Assembly (NCBI GenBank): GCA_947632155.1
Contig: CANROF010000003.1
Location: forward strand, 1 to 64,000
Origin: an uncultured Oscillospiraceae bacterium
GTDB lineage: Bacteria > Bacillota > Clostridia > Oscillospirales > Oscillospiraceae
Length of the DNA stretch: 64,000 bases
Direction: 5' to 3'
In this document: piece by piece, positions 44,879 through 53,436 of the stretch
How the letters are laid out: the number at the start of each line of letters is the position of its first letter
Position numbering within the stretch: the first letter of the stretch is position 1
Notes under the pieces: model-generated
The model's input: the letters and a program-made list of their open reading frames with translations, nothing else
Told to the model about the DNA's origin: nothing
Databases searched by the model: none
Program-made: the position numbers and the translations under genes

Positions 44879-45459
44879 GAACATATTTTAAAAACATCCT
44901 GAGCACCATCGAAAAATCCGTCCAATCCATGGACGAGGCGGTGTTCAACCGGCTTCTGGACGAGTGCCAGGCCGTCATCGAGGGCGGCCACAAGGTCATC
45001 GTCAGCGGCCTGGGCAAGAACGTCCCAGTGTGCGATAAATTTGTGGGGACCATGAACTCTCTGGGGCTGCCGGCGGCGTTCATGAACACCAATACCGCCG
45101 TCCACGGGGACCTGGGGCTTGTAAGACCTGGGGACCTGGTGATCATCCTGACCAAGAGCGGAGAGACAGTGGAGTCCGTATATCTGGCGAAGCTCCTGAA
45201 AGCCAGGGGCGTGGACTTATGGCTGCTGAGCTTCCGGCGGGAGAGCACCCTGGCCCGGGAGATTCCCAAGCACCTGCTCCTGGACCTGGACCACGAGGGG
45301 GACGAGTGGGACATCGTGCCCAACAACTCCACCACGGTGAATTTGGTGGTGCTCCAGGGCCTGGCGCTGAATCTGGCGGAGCGCCTGGGCGTGACGCTCC
45401 ACGACTTCAAGCAGAATCACCCCGGCGGGGCGATAGGGGAGCAGTTGAAAAATGCCTGA
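44875..45459 (+). CDS. SIS-domain sugar phosphate isomerase (KdsD/GutQ-like)
   Basis: This 194-residue SIS protein resembles the isomerase domain of arabinose 5-phosphate isomerases: VIVSGLGKNVPVCDK, the characteristic NTAVHGDLGLV and TKSGETVES, and the closing HPGGAIGEQL. The CBS pair found in KdsD and GutQ is absent. With KdsB and KdsC homologues 5-8 kb downstream it could supply arabinose 5-phosphate for a Kdo-like sugar. A heptose or other ketose phosphate is also possible. It starts in the overlapping ATGA of the kinase fusion, with GGAGG inside that gene. Confidence 0.83.
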   Translation: MRTYFKNILSTIEKSVQSMDEAVFNRLLDECQAVIEGGHKVIVSGLGKNVPVCDKFVGTMNSLGLPAAFMNTNTAVHGDLGLVRPGDLVIILTKSGETVESVYLAKLLKARGVDLWLLSFRRESTLAREIPKHLLLDLDHEGDEWDIVPNNSTTVNLVVLQGLALNLAERLGVTLHDFKQNHPGGAIGEQLKNA

Positions 45460-45829
45460 GACGATCATCCTCTCGCCCCTGCCCAAGACGTGGATCCTGG
45501 ACCTGGACGGCACCCTTGCGAAGCACAACGGCTACAAACTGGACGGCCATGATACCCTCCTGCCCGGCGCCAAGGAATTTCTCGCCAACATCCGCCCGGA
45601 GGATACGGTCATCATCCTGACCTCCCGCACGGAGGCGTACCGGGATCTGACCCTGGATTTCCTCAGCCAGAACAACATCCGCTGCGACCACATCCTCTTC
45701 AACGCGCCATACGGGGAGCGGATCGTAGTCAACGACCGCAAGCCCTCCGGCCTTGCCATGTCCGTGGCGGTGAACACGCCCCGGGACAAGATACCGGATA
45801 CCATATTTAAGGTGGATGAGACGCTGTGA
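45452..45829 (+). CDS. Small HAD-superfamily phosphatase
   Basis: This 125-residue HAD protein has motif I WILDLDGTLAKHNG, motif II ILTSRTEAYRD and motif III VNDRKPSG, with almost no cap. Proteins of this size in glycan loci often dephosphorylate sugar phosphates or intermediates, similar to capsule-locus HAD enzymes. It overlaps the isomerase end by 8 bases and the next gene by GTGA. Confidence 0.82.
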   Translation: MPETIILSPLPKTWILDLDGTLAKHNGYKLDGHDTLLPGAKEFLANIRPEDTVIILTSRTEAYRDLTLDFLSQNNIRCDHILFNAPYGERIVVNDRKPSGLAMSVAVNTPRDKIPDTIFKVDETL

Positions 45830-46800
45830 GGGCGCTCAAGGAATTTCTGAAACGGTTTGACCTGCTGCGAATCCCCGTGGTGTTCGTCAAGCGCGTCCTG
45901 ACGGGGTACAGGCTGTACAGCAGGCTCATCTCGAAATACGGGGACGACACAGAGCTTCTGGCGACGGCATGGAGAGGAAACGGCGATTACTATATCTGCG
46001 CGCTCTATCTGAAGGCATGGCTCGAAAGAAACGGAGTCAAAAACTTCGTTTTCCTCACCCCCGGCGGCTCCGAGGAAAAGGTCCTCGCCCTGTTCCCAAT
46101 CTGCTCAGGCCACACGTACCAGATCCGGGATGAGAATCAATTTGTCTGCCTCTTGAACATGAGGTGCTTCCTGGGGCCCGCGCCCTGCCGGTTCCGAAAT
46201 CTCCACCATCAGCAGGCGTTCCCCTACGAAAACATCACAAGCGGCAATCTCCGGGGCTTCCGCGGGCTCAACATGGTGGACTTCTACCTGACCATGGGCT
46301 ACGGCCTGGGGCCGGAGGCGCCCCGGGAGCAGCCCCGCTTCCCGGAGGACCGGGAGCGGATGGCGGAATTGTTCCGGGCTCACCGCCTGATCCCCGGGAA
46401 AACCGTCCTCCTGGCGCCCTATTCCACCGGGCTTGAGCAATTCGCGCCGCCCCGGAGCTTCTGGGCCGGCCTCGCCCAACGCCTCCGGCAGGCCGGTTAC
46501 ACCGTCTGCACCAACTGCGCCGGTGAGGAGACGCCCATACCGGGGACGGTCCGTCTGTCGCTTCCGTTCCGGGAGCTCGTCCCGTTTTTAAATATCGCCG
46601 GCTGTTTCATCGCCCTCCGCAGCGGCCTGTGCGACGTGGCCTCCACGTCAACCTGCAAAAAGCTCATCCTCCACCCCCGCCAAGCCAAATGGTGGCCCGC
46701 CGGCGCCTCCATCGCGTATACCGGCCTAAACAACATGGCCCTGTGCGAGGATGCGGTGGAGGTGGAAGTTTTTCAAAGTAGAAAAAATAGTAAGATATGA
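45826..46800 (+). CDS. GT9-like (heptosyltransferase-type) glycosyltransferase
   Basis: This 324-residue protein resembles family 9 GT-B enzymes: a short N-terminal basic stretch, a Rossmann-like half with ATAWRGNGDYYICALYLKAWL, then IPGKTVLLAPYSTG, TNCAGEETPIPGT and FIALRSGLCDVAST. The last matches the donor-site region of heptosyltransferase-like proteins. It starts with GTG. Its whole length is paralogous to the C-terminal third of the next protein (shared KRVLTGYRLYS/KVMTGYSLYS, IPGKTVLLAPY, GLRSGFLD-type motifs), although that gene has very different base composition. Confidence 0.8.
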   Translation: MRALKEFLKRFDLLRIPVVFVKRVLTGYRLYSRLISKYGDDTELLATAWRGNGDYYICALYLKAWLERNGVKNFVFLTPGGSEEKVLALFPICSGHTYQIRDENQFVCLLNMRCFLGPAPCRFRNLHHQQAFPYENITSGNLRGFRGLNMVDFYLTMGYGLGPEAPREQPRFPEDRERMAELFRAHRLIPGKTVLLAPYSTGLEQFAPPRSFWAGLAQRLRQAGYTVCTNCAGEETPIPGTVRLSLPFRELVPFLNIAGCFIALRSGLCDVASTSTCKKLILHPRQAKWWPAGASIAYTGLNNMALCEDAVEVEVFQSRKNSKI

Positions 46801-46826
46801 TTTTGTTGTAAAAAGGAAGAAAACCT

Positions 46827-49775
46827 ATGCGAATACTAGTTATTACAGCACATGACGCAGTGAATCTTTCTGTTGAAAATGTTGTCCGAGAGTTGGTGAG
46901 ACGAGGACATCTGGTAGACATTTTTGCTAAGCGCATGGAGAGCAGACATATTCGTATGTTTGCGGATTTACCTATCAAAATAAGGCCGGTCTCCAAACTG
47001 AAAAATGAGATTATAAAAGACTATGACTGTGCATTCTGTCCTATGGATAGTGTAGGTGATTTGATTTTTAACGATATTTATATTTTTTCATACAATTTTA
47101 TATTTTCAAACAGGTGGACAACGCCAGGTGGCGATTTTATGTTTGTACAGACCGAGAACCGCCCGGTTATTCAATGGGAGGACTGCGCTAGAATGGCTGT
47201 CGGCTCACCAAAAAACGACCATCCGAAACTACAGACCGGCCCAAACCGTTCATTTTTATTTATTGATACTGGCCATTTTCCTTACAGTCTGGAAGGGAAA
47301 ACCCAACTAGCTGAAATGATTTTAAAAATTGGGAGAAGATTTCCGGATCGAAAGCTTATTGTTAAACCTAGATGGTTGATAAATGAAATTAACGATATTC
47401 ATATTAGCAGGATACATTTGTACAGTGTTATTGATAGTCTTTGCGGAGGGAACCTCCCAAATAATATCGTACTCCTGAACGAACATCTTGATATGCAAGA
47501 TTTGATTGATAATGCAGATGTTGTGATTACACCGGGATCAACTGCTTACTTTGAAGCGGCATTAAGAGGGAAAAAGATTCTAATTATCGATGGCCTTGCG
47601 TCAGGGGATTCTATCGATGCTAGAAAAGAGACAATATGGAATCCACAACTTGACATCATGAGAGAAACAGGATGTGTTGTAAATTATCGGGATGTTTTAG
47701 ACTATCTTCCCGATGGCCTTAGTTGCAACGAAGATCATCTAAATCATATTGCGACATATAGGGGAAATGTTTCAAAAGCAATTGCGGAAGTGATGGAATA
47801 TGTCTACTGGTCATTCCTGTTTTTTGGTAAGTTTCCCGCAATTAATTCTTATTCCTTGGAGAATTATAAAGAGGAGATGAAGGCTGAAGCTTCAATTAGT
47901 TTTGCCTTACTTAAGAAAAGGAGAATGAAAAATCAAGCGTTACGGATAGCGAGACGATTTGATTGGGTTACAGCAAAGCTTGATTATTCAGAGTGGATAG
48001 AAACACTTAATTCTACATATGACAAGTATACCACAAGTTACGATGGCCTAAAATCCTTAAAAAAAGACCTTGAAACAAAATTGAAGCAACTGTGGTTAAA
48101 ATCGGCTGAGAAAATGAATACAGATTCCATTGATCAATCTGTTTTGTTCAAAGCAATGTATGAACTGGGAAAAGCTGACGAGATCGTGAATATGCCAGCA
48201 GAAACAGTGTTGTGCAAAGGGGCTTATAATTATTATCTAGCAAAGTATAGTAGCAATAATTCAGTTAAGATTCAATGTTTTATAGAGTACCTTGATGACG
48301 TAGCAAGCCGCCCATTTACGATGTATCCGCAGGATTCAGCGGCCTATCAAAAGGATGCTTATAATTATCTGTTTAATATTTATGATGGCAATAATTTGAG
48401 CACAGATGATATTTTACGGTTATATTTGTCAATCTACGAAATGCATCTTGAACGCTACGTTACATTCAAGAATAGAAAGAAGATCCATAATTGCCTCCCA
48501 AAGATTGCCCAAGAATTACTCCCGCTGTATAGCGATAAAGCAATAGAGGCTTTGACAATATACACTCAATATGAAAAGCTATATAACATTCAGGAACTCA
48601 GAAATAAAATCGCGCGATTGGAGAAAGAGAACAGAGCAATTCGGTCTTGGAAGTTATATCGATTTTGCAATATGTTACATCAGTTGAAATTACTTTCCCA
48701 GAAAGGATTTCACTGTTTACGAGAAAAAGGCTTGGTATATGCACTTAGAAGATGTAAAGAATTATTAAGCGATATAATTGCAAAGTTCAAAAAAAGATTA
48801 TCTGAAAAATCAGTATATAGAATATATCACACATATAAAACTAAGGTTATGACGGGGTATTCACTGTATTCTAATTTTACGAAAAAATACGGTGAAACCG
48901 CCAGACTACTGCTCTCTTGTAACGGTACAGGAGATGCATATTTGATTGGGATGATATATAGAGCTTACAAAAATAAATACGTTAACAAGGATGTAACGAC
49001 AGTCCTCGCGGTATATGAGAAAACCGGAGAACAAATAGCACGGAACTTTTTTGGCATAGATCCTGTTGAACCATTTTCATTCGATGACTTCAAATGGCTC
49101 TGGAATCTTCTTATGTTTGATACTAAACAAGTTACGCACCTTGAGAGTATACACTATCACAATGTTTACAGGCATACTTTGATTCTTCAATATTTGGATG
49201 GTTTGCATGGATTTAACATTGCGTCAGAACTGTTGGCATTCCTTGATATTGATGCTGCTGATATGGATATGCCCACAATCAAAGGGGATAAAGCATATTT
49301 GGAAAAATTGTTTTCAACTTATAAGTTGATTCCCGGGAAAACAGTTCTACTTGCGCCATACGCAAAATCATTTAGATTCGTGCCTAAAAAGGTGTGGATT
49401 AAACTGGCTCACTGTCTATCAAGTAAAGGGTATATCGTTTGCACTAATTCAGTTGGAGCGAAGGAACCTGCCATACCAGAGACCGTCCCTATCCTAGTCC
49501 CACATTCTCAGGCGGTTCCGTTTTTGGAAATAGCAGGAGCGTGTATTGGGCTACGGAGTGGTTTTTTAGATATCGTAAGTAGCGCCAGGTGCCTAAAAAT
49601 TGCAATTTATAATGAGAGCAAATTTTCATGGGGACAAGTTGGAGACTCAAATGAAATCTTCTTTTTATCAGAAATGTATAACCAGCCAAAACAATTCGAT
49701 TTGGTGTGGCATGCTAATGACGAAGAAAGCTTTCTGGATAAAATAGTCGCCTTAATAACAGATGAGTTAAGCTGA
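46827..49775 (+). CDS. Large AT-rich multi-domain glycosyltransferase
   Basis: This 982-residue protein has three parts. Residues about 1-345 look like a GT-B fold of the CDP-glycerol or capsule type (MRILVITAHDAVNLSVENVV; later ADVVITPGSTAYFEAALRGKKILIIDG). A helical middle (about 345-680) includes a coiled coil near 600-630 (LRNKIARLEKENRAIRSWKL). The end (about 690-982) is a GT9-like domain homologous to the preceding protein. It could add two successive sugars. The gene is far more AT-rich than its upstream neighbours, and its own ribosome site (AAAAGGAAG) follows a 26-base gap, suggesting a separate acquisition. Confidence 0.8.
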   Translation: MRILVITAHDAVNLSVENVVRELVRRGHLVDIFAKRMESRHIRMFADLPIKIRPVSKLKNEIIKDYDCAFCPMDSVGDLIFNDIYIFSYNFIFSNRWTTPGGDFMFVQTENRPVIQWEDCARMAVGSPKNDHPKLQTGPNRSFLFIDTGHFPYSLEGKTQLAEMILKIGRRFPDRKLIVKPRWLINEINDIHISRIHLYSVIDSLCGGNLPNNIVLLNEHLDMQDLIDNADVVITPGSTAYFEAALRGKKILIIDGLASGDSIDARKETIWNPQLDIMRETGCVVNYRDVLDYLPDGLSCNEDHLNHIATYRGNVSKAIAEVMEYVYWSFLFFGKFPAINSYSLENYKEEMKAEASISFALLKKRRMKNQALRIARRFDWVTAKLDYSEWIETLNSTYDKYTTSYDGLKSLKKDLETKLKQLWLKSAEKMNTDSIDQSVLFKAMYELGKADEIVNMPAETVLCKGAYNYYLAKYSSNNSVKIQCFIEYLDDVASRPFTMYPQDSAAYQKDAYNYLFNIYDGNNLSTDDILRLYLSIYEMHLERYVTFKNRKKIHNCLPKIAQELLPLYSDKAIEALTIYTQYEKLYNIQELRNKIARLEKENRAIRSWKLYRFCNMLHQLKLLSQKGFHCLREKGLVYALRRCKELLSDIIAKFKKRLSEKSVYRIYHTYKTKVMTGYSLYSNFTKKYGETARLLLSCNGTGDAYLIGMIYRAYKNKYVNKDVTTVLAVYEKTGEQIARNFFGIDPVEPFSFDDFKWLWNLLMFDTKQVTHLESIHYHNVYRHTLILQYLDGLHGFNIASELLAFLDIDAADMDMPTIKGDKAYLEKLFSTYKLIPGKTVLLAPYAKSFRFVPKKVWIKLAHCLSSKGYIVCTNSVGAKEPAIPETVPILVPHSQAVPFLEIAGACIGLRSGFLDIVSSARCLKIAIYNESKFSWGQVGDSNEIFFLSEMYNQPKQFDLVWHANDEESFLDKIVALITDELS

Positions 49776-49842
49776 GAATGATATCTGCAAAAAGAAAAGA
49801 AAGAAATATTATGTTGCACAATGTTACGAAAGGAACATAAAA

Positions 49843-50574
49843 ATGAAAATAATAGGCGTAATCCCAGCAAGATACAAATCCAGCCGCTTCCCCGGTAAGC
49901 CTCTTGCTGATATCTGCGGCAACCCCATGATTTGGTGGGTCTATCAGCAATGTCTGAAAGTCCCGGAACTTGATCTCGTCGTTGTGGCAACAGATGACGA
50001 GCGAATCCGGGCGGTTTGTGAAGAGCTGGGGATGACTGTCATTATGACCTCGGACAAGCATCCGACCGGATCAGACCGTGTCGCAGAGGTGGCGGAGAAG
50101 ACAGATGGGGACCTCTACATCAACATTCAAGGCGATGAACCGGTGATACCACCTCAGATGATCCAGGAGGTCATACATATTTTTGACGATCCCACAGTAT
50201 CCTTCGGAACTCTGAAAACGGAGATCACAGACAGCGATGAGATCAACGCCAACAGCACCGTGAAAGTTGTCACAGATCAAAATGGAGACGCCCTGTATTT
50301 TTCGAGATCAGTCATCCCCTCAAATTCAAAAGGCGGCCCTTATGCGAAGGTATTTCGCCATGTTGGGATTTATGCCTACAGGAGGGACTTCCTACTCTGG
50401 TTTGGGAAAACCCCACAAAGCGAATTGGAGCTTGGAGAGGGCATAGAGCCGCTTCGGGCAATGGAACACGGGTATAAGATACGAGTACATACAACAGTCT
50501 GTAAGAGTGTGGGGGTCGATTACCCCGAGCACATTAAGACTGTGGAGAAAATCATCAAAAGAGGAACGATATGA
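49843..50574 (+). CDS. kdsB: CMP-Kdo synthetase-like cytidylyltransferase
   Basis: This 243-residue enzyme matches KdsB across its length: VIPARYKSSRFPGKPLADI, PMIWWVYQQ, VATDDERI, TSDKHPTGSDRVAEV, NIQGDEPVIPP, FSRSVIP and RHVGIYAYRRDFL. KdsB activates 3-deoxy-manno-octulosonate with CTP. Kdo is a hallmark of Gram-negative LPS and some capsules, so its presence in this Gram-positive context is notable. The product may be Kdo or a related ulosonic acid. The next gene starts in its overlapping ATGA. Confidence 0.9.
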   Translation: MKIIGVIPARYKSSRFPGKPLADICGNPMIWWVYQQCLKVPELDLVVVATDDERIRAVCEELGMTVIMTSDKHPTGSDRVAEVAEKTDGDLYINIQGDEPVIPPQMIQEVIHIFDDPTVSFGTLKTEITDSDEINANSTVKVVTDQNGDALYFSRSVIPSNSKGGPYAKVFRHVGIYAYRRDFLLWFGKTPQSELELGEGIEPLRAMEHGYKIRVHTTVCKSVGVDYPEHIKTVEKIIKRGTI

Positions 50575-52184
50575 GTGACGCAATGCTTTTGGACTGCACC
50601 CTGCGGGACGGGGCCTATCTTGTAGATAAATATTTCGGGGATGACGTGATCCGCGGAATCATTTCTGGTCTTGTTGACGCCAATATCGACATCGTCGAAA
50701 TTGGTTTTTTGCAGGATGAGGGCTTTGCCCCTGGAAAAACGGTCTACCTCAACAGCCGTGACGCGCAAAAGTTTGTACCACAGAATCATGGAAAGACCAT
50801 GTTTGCGGTGCTGGCGGACTTCAGTAGGTACACGATCAGTAACCTGGATCCATGTGACAGCACATCTTTTGACGCAGTGCGCATTTGTTTTTTTAAGCAT
50901 GAGAGATATGACGCGCTGGAGTATTTCCGGGCCGTAAAAGAAAAAGGCTACAAGCTGTTTGTACAGCCTGTAGATATTCTGGGCTACACGGATTCTGAAC
51001 TCATAGAGTTTATTGAGCAAGTCAACAAGATAGAGCCGTACTGCTTTTCTCTTGTGGATACCTTTGGGTCGATGTATGAGGATGATCTTCAAAGAGTATT
51101 CAGCTTAGTGAACCACAATCTTTGCCCTAATGCTAAAATTGGCTTCCACTCCCATAACAATATGCAGATGTCAAGCTCGTTATCTCAGGCATTTTTGGGG
51201 ATGTCAGTAGGACATCGCAATGTTATTGTGGATTCCACTGTTTCAGGAATGGGAAGAGGAGCAGGCAACACACCTACGGAGTTGATAGCGCAGTACATGG
51301 TTTCAAAGCTCCAATATCACTACGATATAGACGCAATCCTGGATGTGATAGACAATTACATAACGCCTATAAAAATGCGTGCGAGATGGGGCTATAACAC
51401 GGAAATGTTCCTGGCGGGAGCCTACAGCGCCCATGTCAACAATATCGCGTACCTGAAAAAGAAGAACAGCATCCGCTCAAAAGATATGCGGTTTATTTTG
51501 AATAAAGTTGGCGCTTTGGCCCGGAAACGGTATCACTATGATCTTCTGGAGAGCACATACATGGACCTTGTGAGCGCTGAAATCGACGACAGCGGGAGTA
51601 TGTCAAAGCTCGCGGATGAATTGAAAGGGAAGTCTGTGGCCATTATTGCTCCGGGACGTACCGCCACCACAGAAGTGGACAGTATCCTGCAATATATAAG
51701 CGTATTTTGTGCTTCGGTCATTGCAATCAATTTTGAGCCGGATTCCGTTCCAATAGATTATTTTTACATGAGCAATGTCAATAGATATACGGTGTTTCAA
51801 CATCGCGAGCATCGGTTACCTATCAAGAAAATACTTACCTCCAATATTGTAACGGCTGGCTCAGAGGATGACTATGTGATTTCTTTTTGCCGCCTGTACA
51901 AATGCGGGTGGCAGTATGGGGATAACTCTACTATTATGCTCCTAAGATTGCTGGATCAAATTGGCGTTGCAGAAATTGGAATCGCGGGACTTGACGGATA
52001 TGATCCGAACATCACAGAAAACCGTAATTATGCCGACAAAGTCTCAGAAAGACCCATAACCGGCAGTGCCGCCATCACGGCAAACAAAGAAATCGAGGAG
52101 ATGCTGCAGGATTATCTTGCTACCAGGAAGAATTCCGCACGACTGCATTTTATCACAACATCCAGATTCAGCGGGGTGATTTGA
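50571..52184 (+). CDS. DRE-TIM (HMGL-like) aldolase fused to a Rossmann-like domain
   Basis: This 537-residue protein begins with a DRE-TIM metallolyase domain (about 5-290). It has the DCTLRDG motif (8-14), metal-binding His193 and His195 in GFHSHNNM and STVSGMGRGAGNTPTE, as in 4-hydroxy-2-oxovalerate aldolases. The C-terminal part (about 353-530, KSVAIIAPGRTATTEVD; GIAGLDGYDP) looks Rossmann-like, perhaps related to MptE/DUF115 domains. It lies between kdsB and kdsC with an ATGA overlap and a 1-base gap. I infer that it builds the 2-keto-3-deoxy acid from pyruvate and a sugar aldehyde, replacing PEP-dependent KdsA. That is not proven, and the C-terminal role is unknown. Confidence 0.82.
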   Translation: MSDAMLLDCTLRDGAYLVDKYFGDDVIRGIISGLVDANIDIVEIGFLQDEGFAPGKTVYLNSRDAQKFVPQNHGKTMFAVLADFSRYTISNLDPCDSTSFDAVRICFFKHERYDALEYFRAVKEKGYKLFVQPVDILGYTDSELIEFIEQVNKIEPYCFSLVDTFGSMYEDDLQRVFSLVNHNLCPNAKIGFHSHNNMQMSSSLSQAFLGMSVGHRNVIVDSTVSGMGRGAGNTPTELIAQYMVSKLQYHYDIDAILDVIDNYITPIKMRARWGYNTEMFLAGAYSAHVNNIAYLKKKNSIRSKDMRFILNKVGALARKRYHYDLLESTYMDLVSAEIDDSGSMSKLADELKGKSVAIIAPGRTATTEVDSILQYISVFCASVIAINFEPDSVPIDYFYMSNVNRYTVFQHREHRLPIKKILTSNIVTAGSEDDYVISFCRLYKCGWQYGDNSTIMLLRLLDQIGVAEIGIAGLDGYDPNITENRNYADKVSERPITGSAAITANKEIEEMLQDYLATRKNSARLHFITTSRFSGVI

Positions 52185-52185
52185 A

Positions 52186-52656
52186 ATGAAATGTTTGTTC
52201 ATAGACGTGGACGGAACTTTGACAGACGGAAAGATCTATATGGGCCCAAACGGAGAGGTGTGTAAAGCCTTTGACATCAAAGATGGGTGCGGGATCCACG
52301 ACATTTTGCCCCGATACGGTATTGTTCCAGTCATCATTACCGGCCGGCGCTCGGAAATAGTGGCAAACAGGGCTTGGGAACTGAAAATAACAGAGCTCTA
52401 TCAAGGTGTGCGGGACAAATGCGAATGTTTGAATAAGGTCCTTGAAAAATTCAACTGTCCCGCAGACCAGGCCGCCTATATTGGGGACGATCTGTTGGAC
52501 CTCCCCGCCATGCGGCTATGTGGCCTCAAAGGCTGCCCGGCAGACGCTGTCCTTGAAGTCCGTGAAATCTGTGACCACGTTTGTAAGGCACCCGGTGGAT
52601 GTGGGGCGGTTAGGGAGTTTATCGAGTGGATCATTCAGAAGAACAGGGAAGAATAG
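52186..52656 (+). CDS. kdsC: Kdo-8-phosphate phosphatase-like HAD protein
   Basis: This 156-residue C0-type HAD phosphatase follows KdsC closely: IDVDGTLTDGKIYM, FDIKDGCGIHDILPRYGI, IITGRRSEIVANRAWEL, YQGVRDKCECL and YIGDDLLDLPAMRLCGL. KdsC removes the phosphate from Kdo 8-phosphate; related enzymes act on sialic or pseudaminic acid phosphates. With kdsB and the aldolase gene it forms a compact three-gene activated-ulosonate module. Confidence 0.9.
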   Translation: MKCLFIDVDGTLTDGKIYMGPNGEVCKAFDIKDGCGIHDILPRYGIVPVIITGRRSEIVANRAWELKITELYQGVRDKCECLNKVLEKFNCPADQAAYIGDDLLDLPAMRLCGLKGCPADAVLEVREICDHVCKAPGGCGAVREFIEWIIQKNREE

Positions 52657-52657
52657 T

Positions 52658-53425
52658 ATGTTTCAAAAACTCAAGAAATACCAATTCCTCTTTGAAGAGC
52701 TGGTAAAACGTGACTTTAAAAAGAAATACAAGCGCACCATCCTTGGTATGGGCTGGAGCGTGCTGTCGCCGCTGTTACAGCTTTTGGTGATGACGGTGGT
52801 GTTCACTAAATTTTTCGGCCGCAACACGCCCCACTATATGATCTACATATTCTGCGGGACCCTCAACTTCAACTATTTCAGCGAGGCCACTAAGGGCGGT
52901 ATGCGTACCATTATGGGCAACGCTGGAATATTTACTAAGGTTACTGTGCCGAAGTATCTGTTTCTGCTGTCAAAAAATGTCCAATCTCTCATTAATTACG
53001 GCCTGGTTCTGGTAGTGTTCTTCGTATTTGTGGCCTTTGACGGGCTGGCCTTTACGTGGAAATTTTTCTTTTTACTTTACCCGATTTGCTGTTTGATTCT
53101 CTTTAATATCGGAGTCGGCATGATTTTGTCCGCGCTTTTCGTATTCTTCCGGGATATTCAGTATCTTTACGACGTTTTTACCATGCTCTTAATGTATCTT
53201 TCTGCGATTTTTTACACGATTGACCGATACAGCTATAAGGGACAGTGCGCATTCCTGCTCAACCCGATTTACCTCTTCATCCGCTACTTCCGTAAGATCG
53301 TCATCGAGGCGACGATACCTACGATTTGGTTTCATCTCCTGATGGCGGCGGATGTGGCGATCGTGCTGGGGCTGGGGTGCTTTATGTATAAGAAGTACAA
53401 CACGAGATTCCTGTATTACGTGTGA
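52658..53425 (+). CDS. ABC-2 polysaccharide export permease (TagG/Wzm type)
   Basis: This 255-residue permease has about six membrane helices with the ABC-2 opening ELVKRDFKKKYKRTILGMGWSVLSPLLQLLVM. It exports a finished or lipid-linked glycan together with the next gene product. The ATG at 52658 has AGGGAAG upstream, one base after the kdsC stop; the longer frame upstream overlaps kdsC and was rejected. Confidence 0.92.
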   Translation: MFQKLKKYQFLFEELVKRDFKKKYKRTILGMGWSVLSPLLQLLVMTVVFTKFFGRNTPHYMIYIFCGTLNFNYFSEATKGGMRTIMGNAGIFTKVTVPKYLFLLSKNVQSLINYGLVLVVFFVFVAFDGLAFTWKFFFLLYPICCLILFNIGVGMILSALFVFFRDIQYLYDVFTMLLMYLSAIFYTIDRYSYKGQCAFLLNPIYLFIRYFRKIVIEATIPTIWFHLLMAADVAIVLGLGCFMYKKYNTRFLYYV

Positions 53426-53436
53426 CGGAGGGGAAC

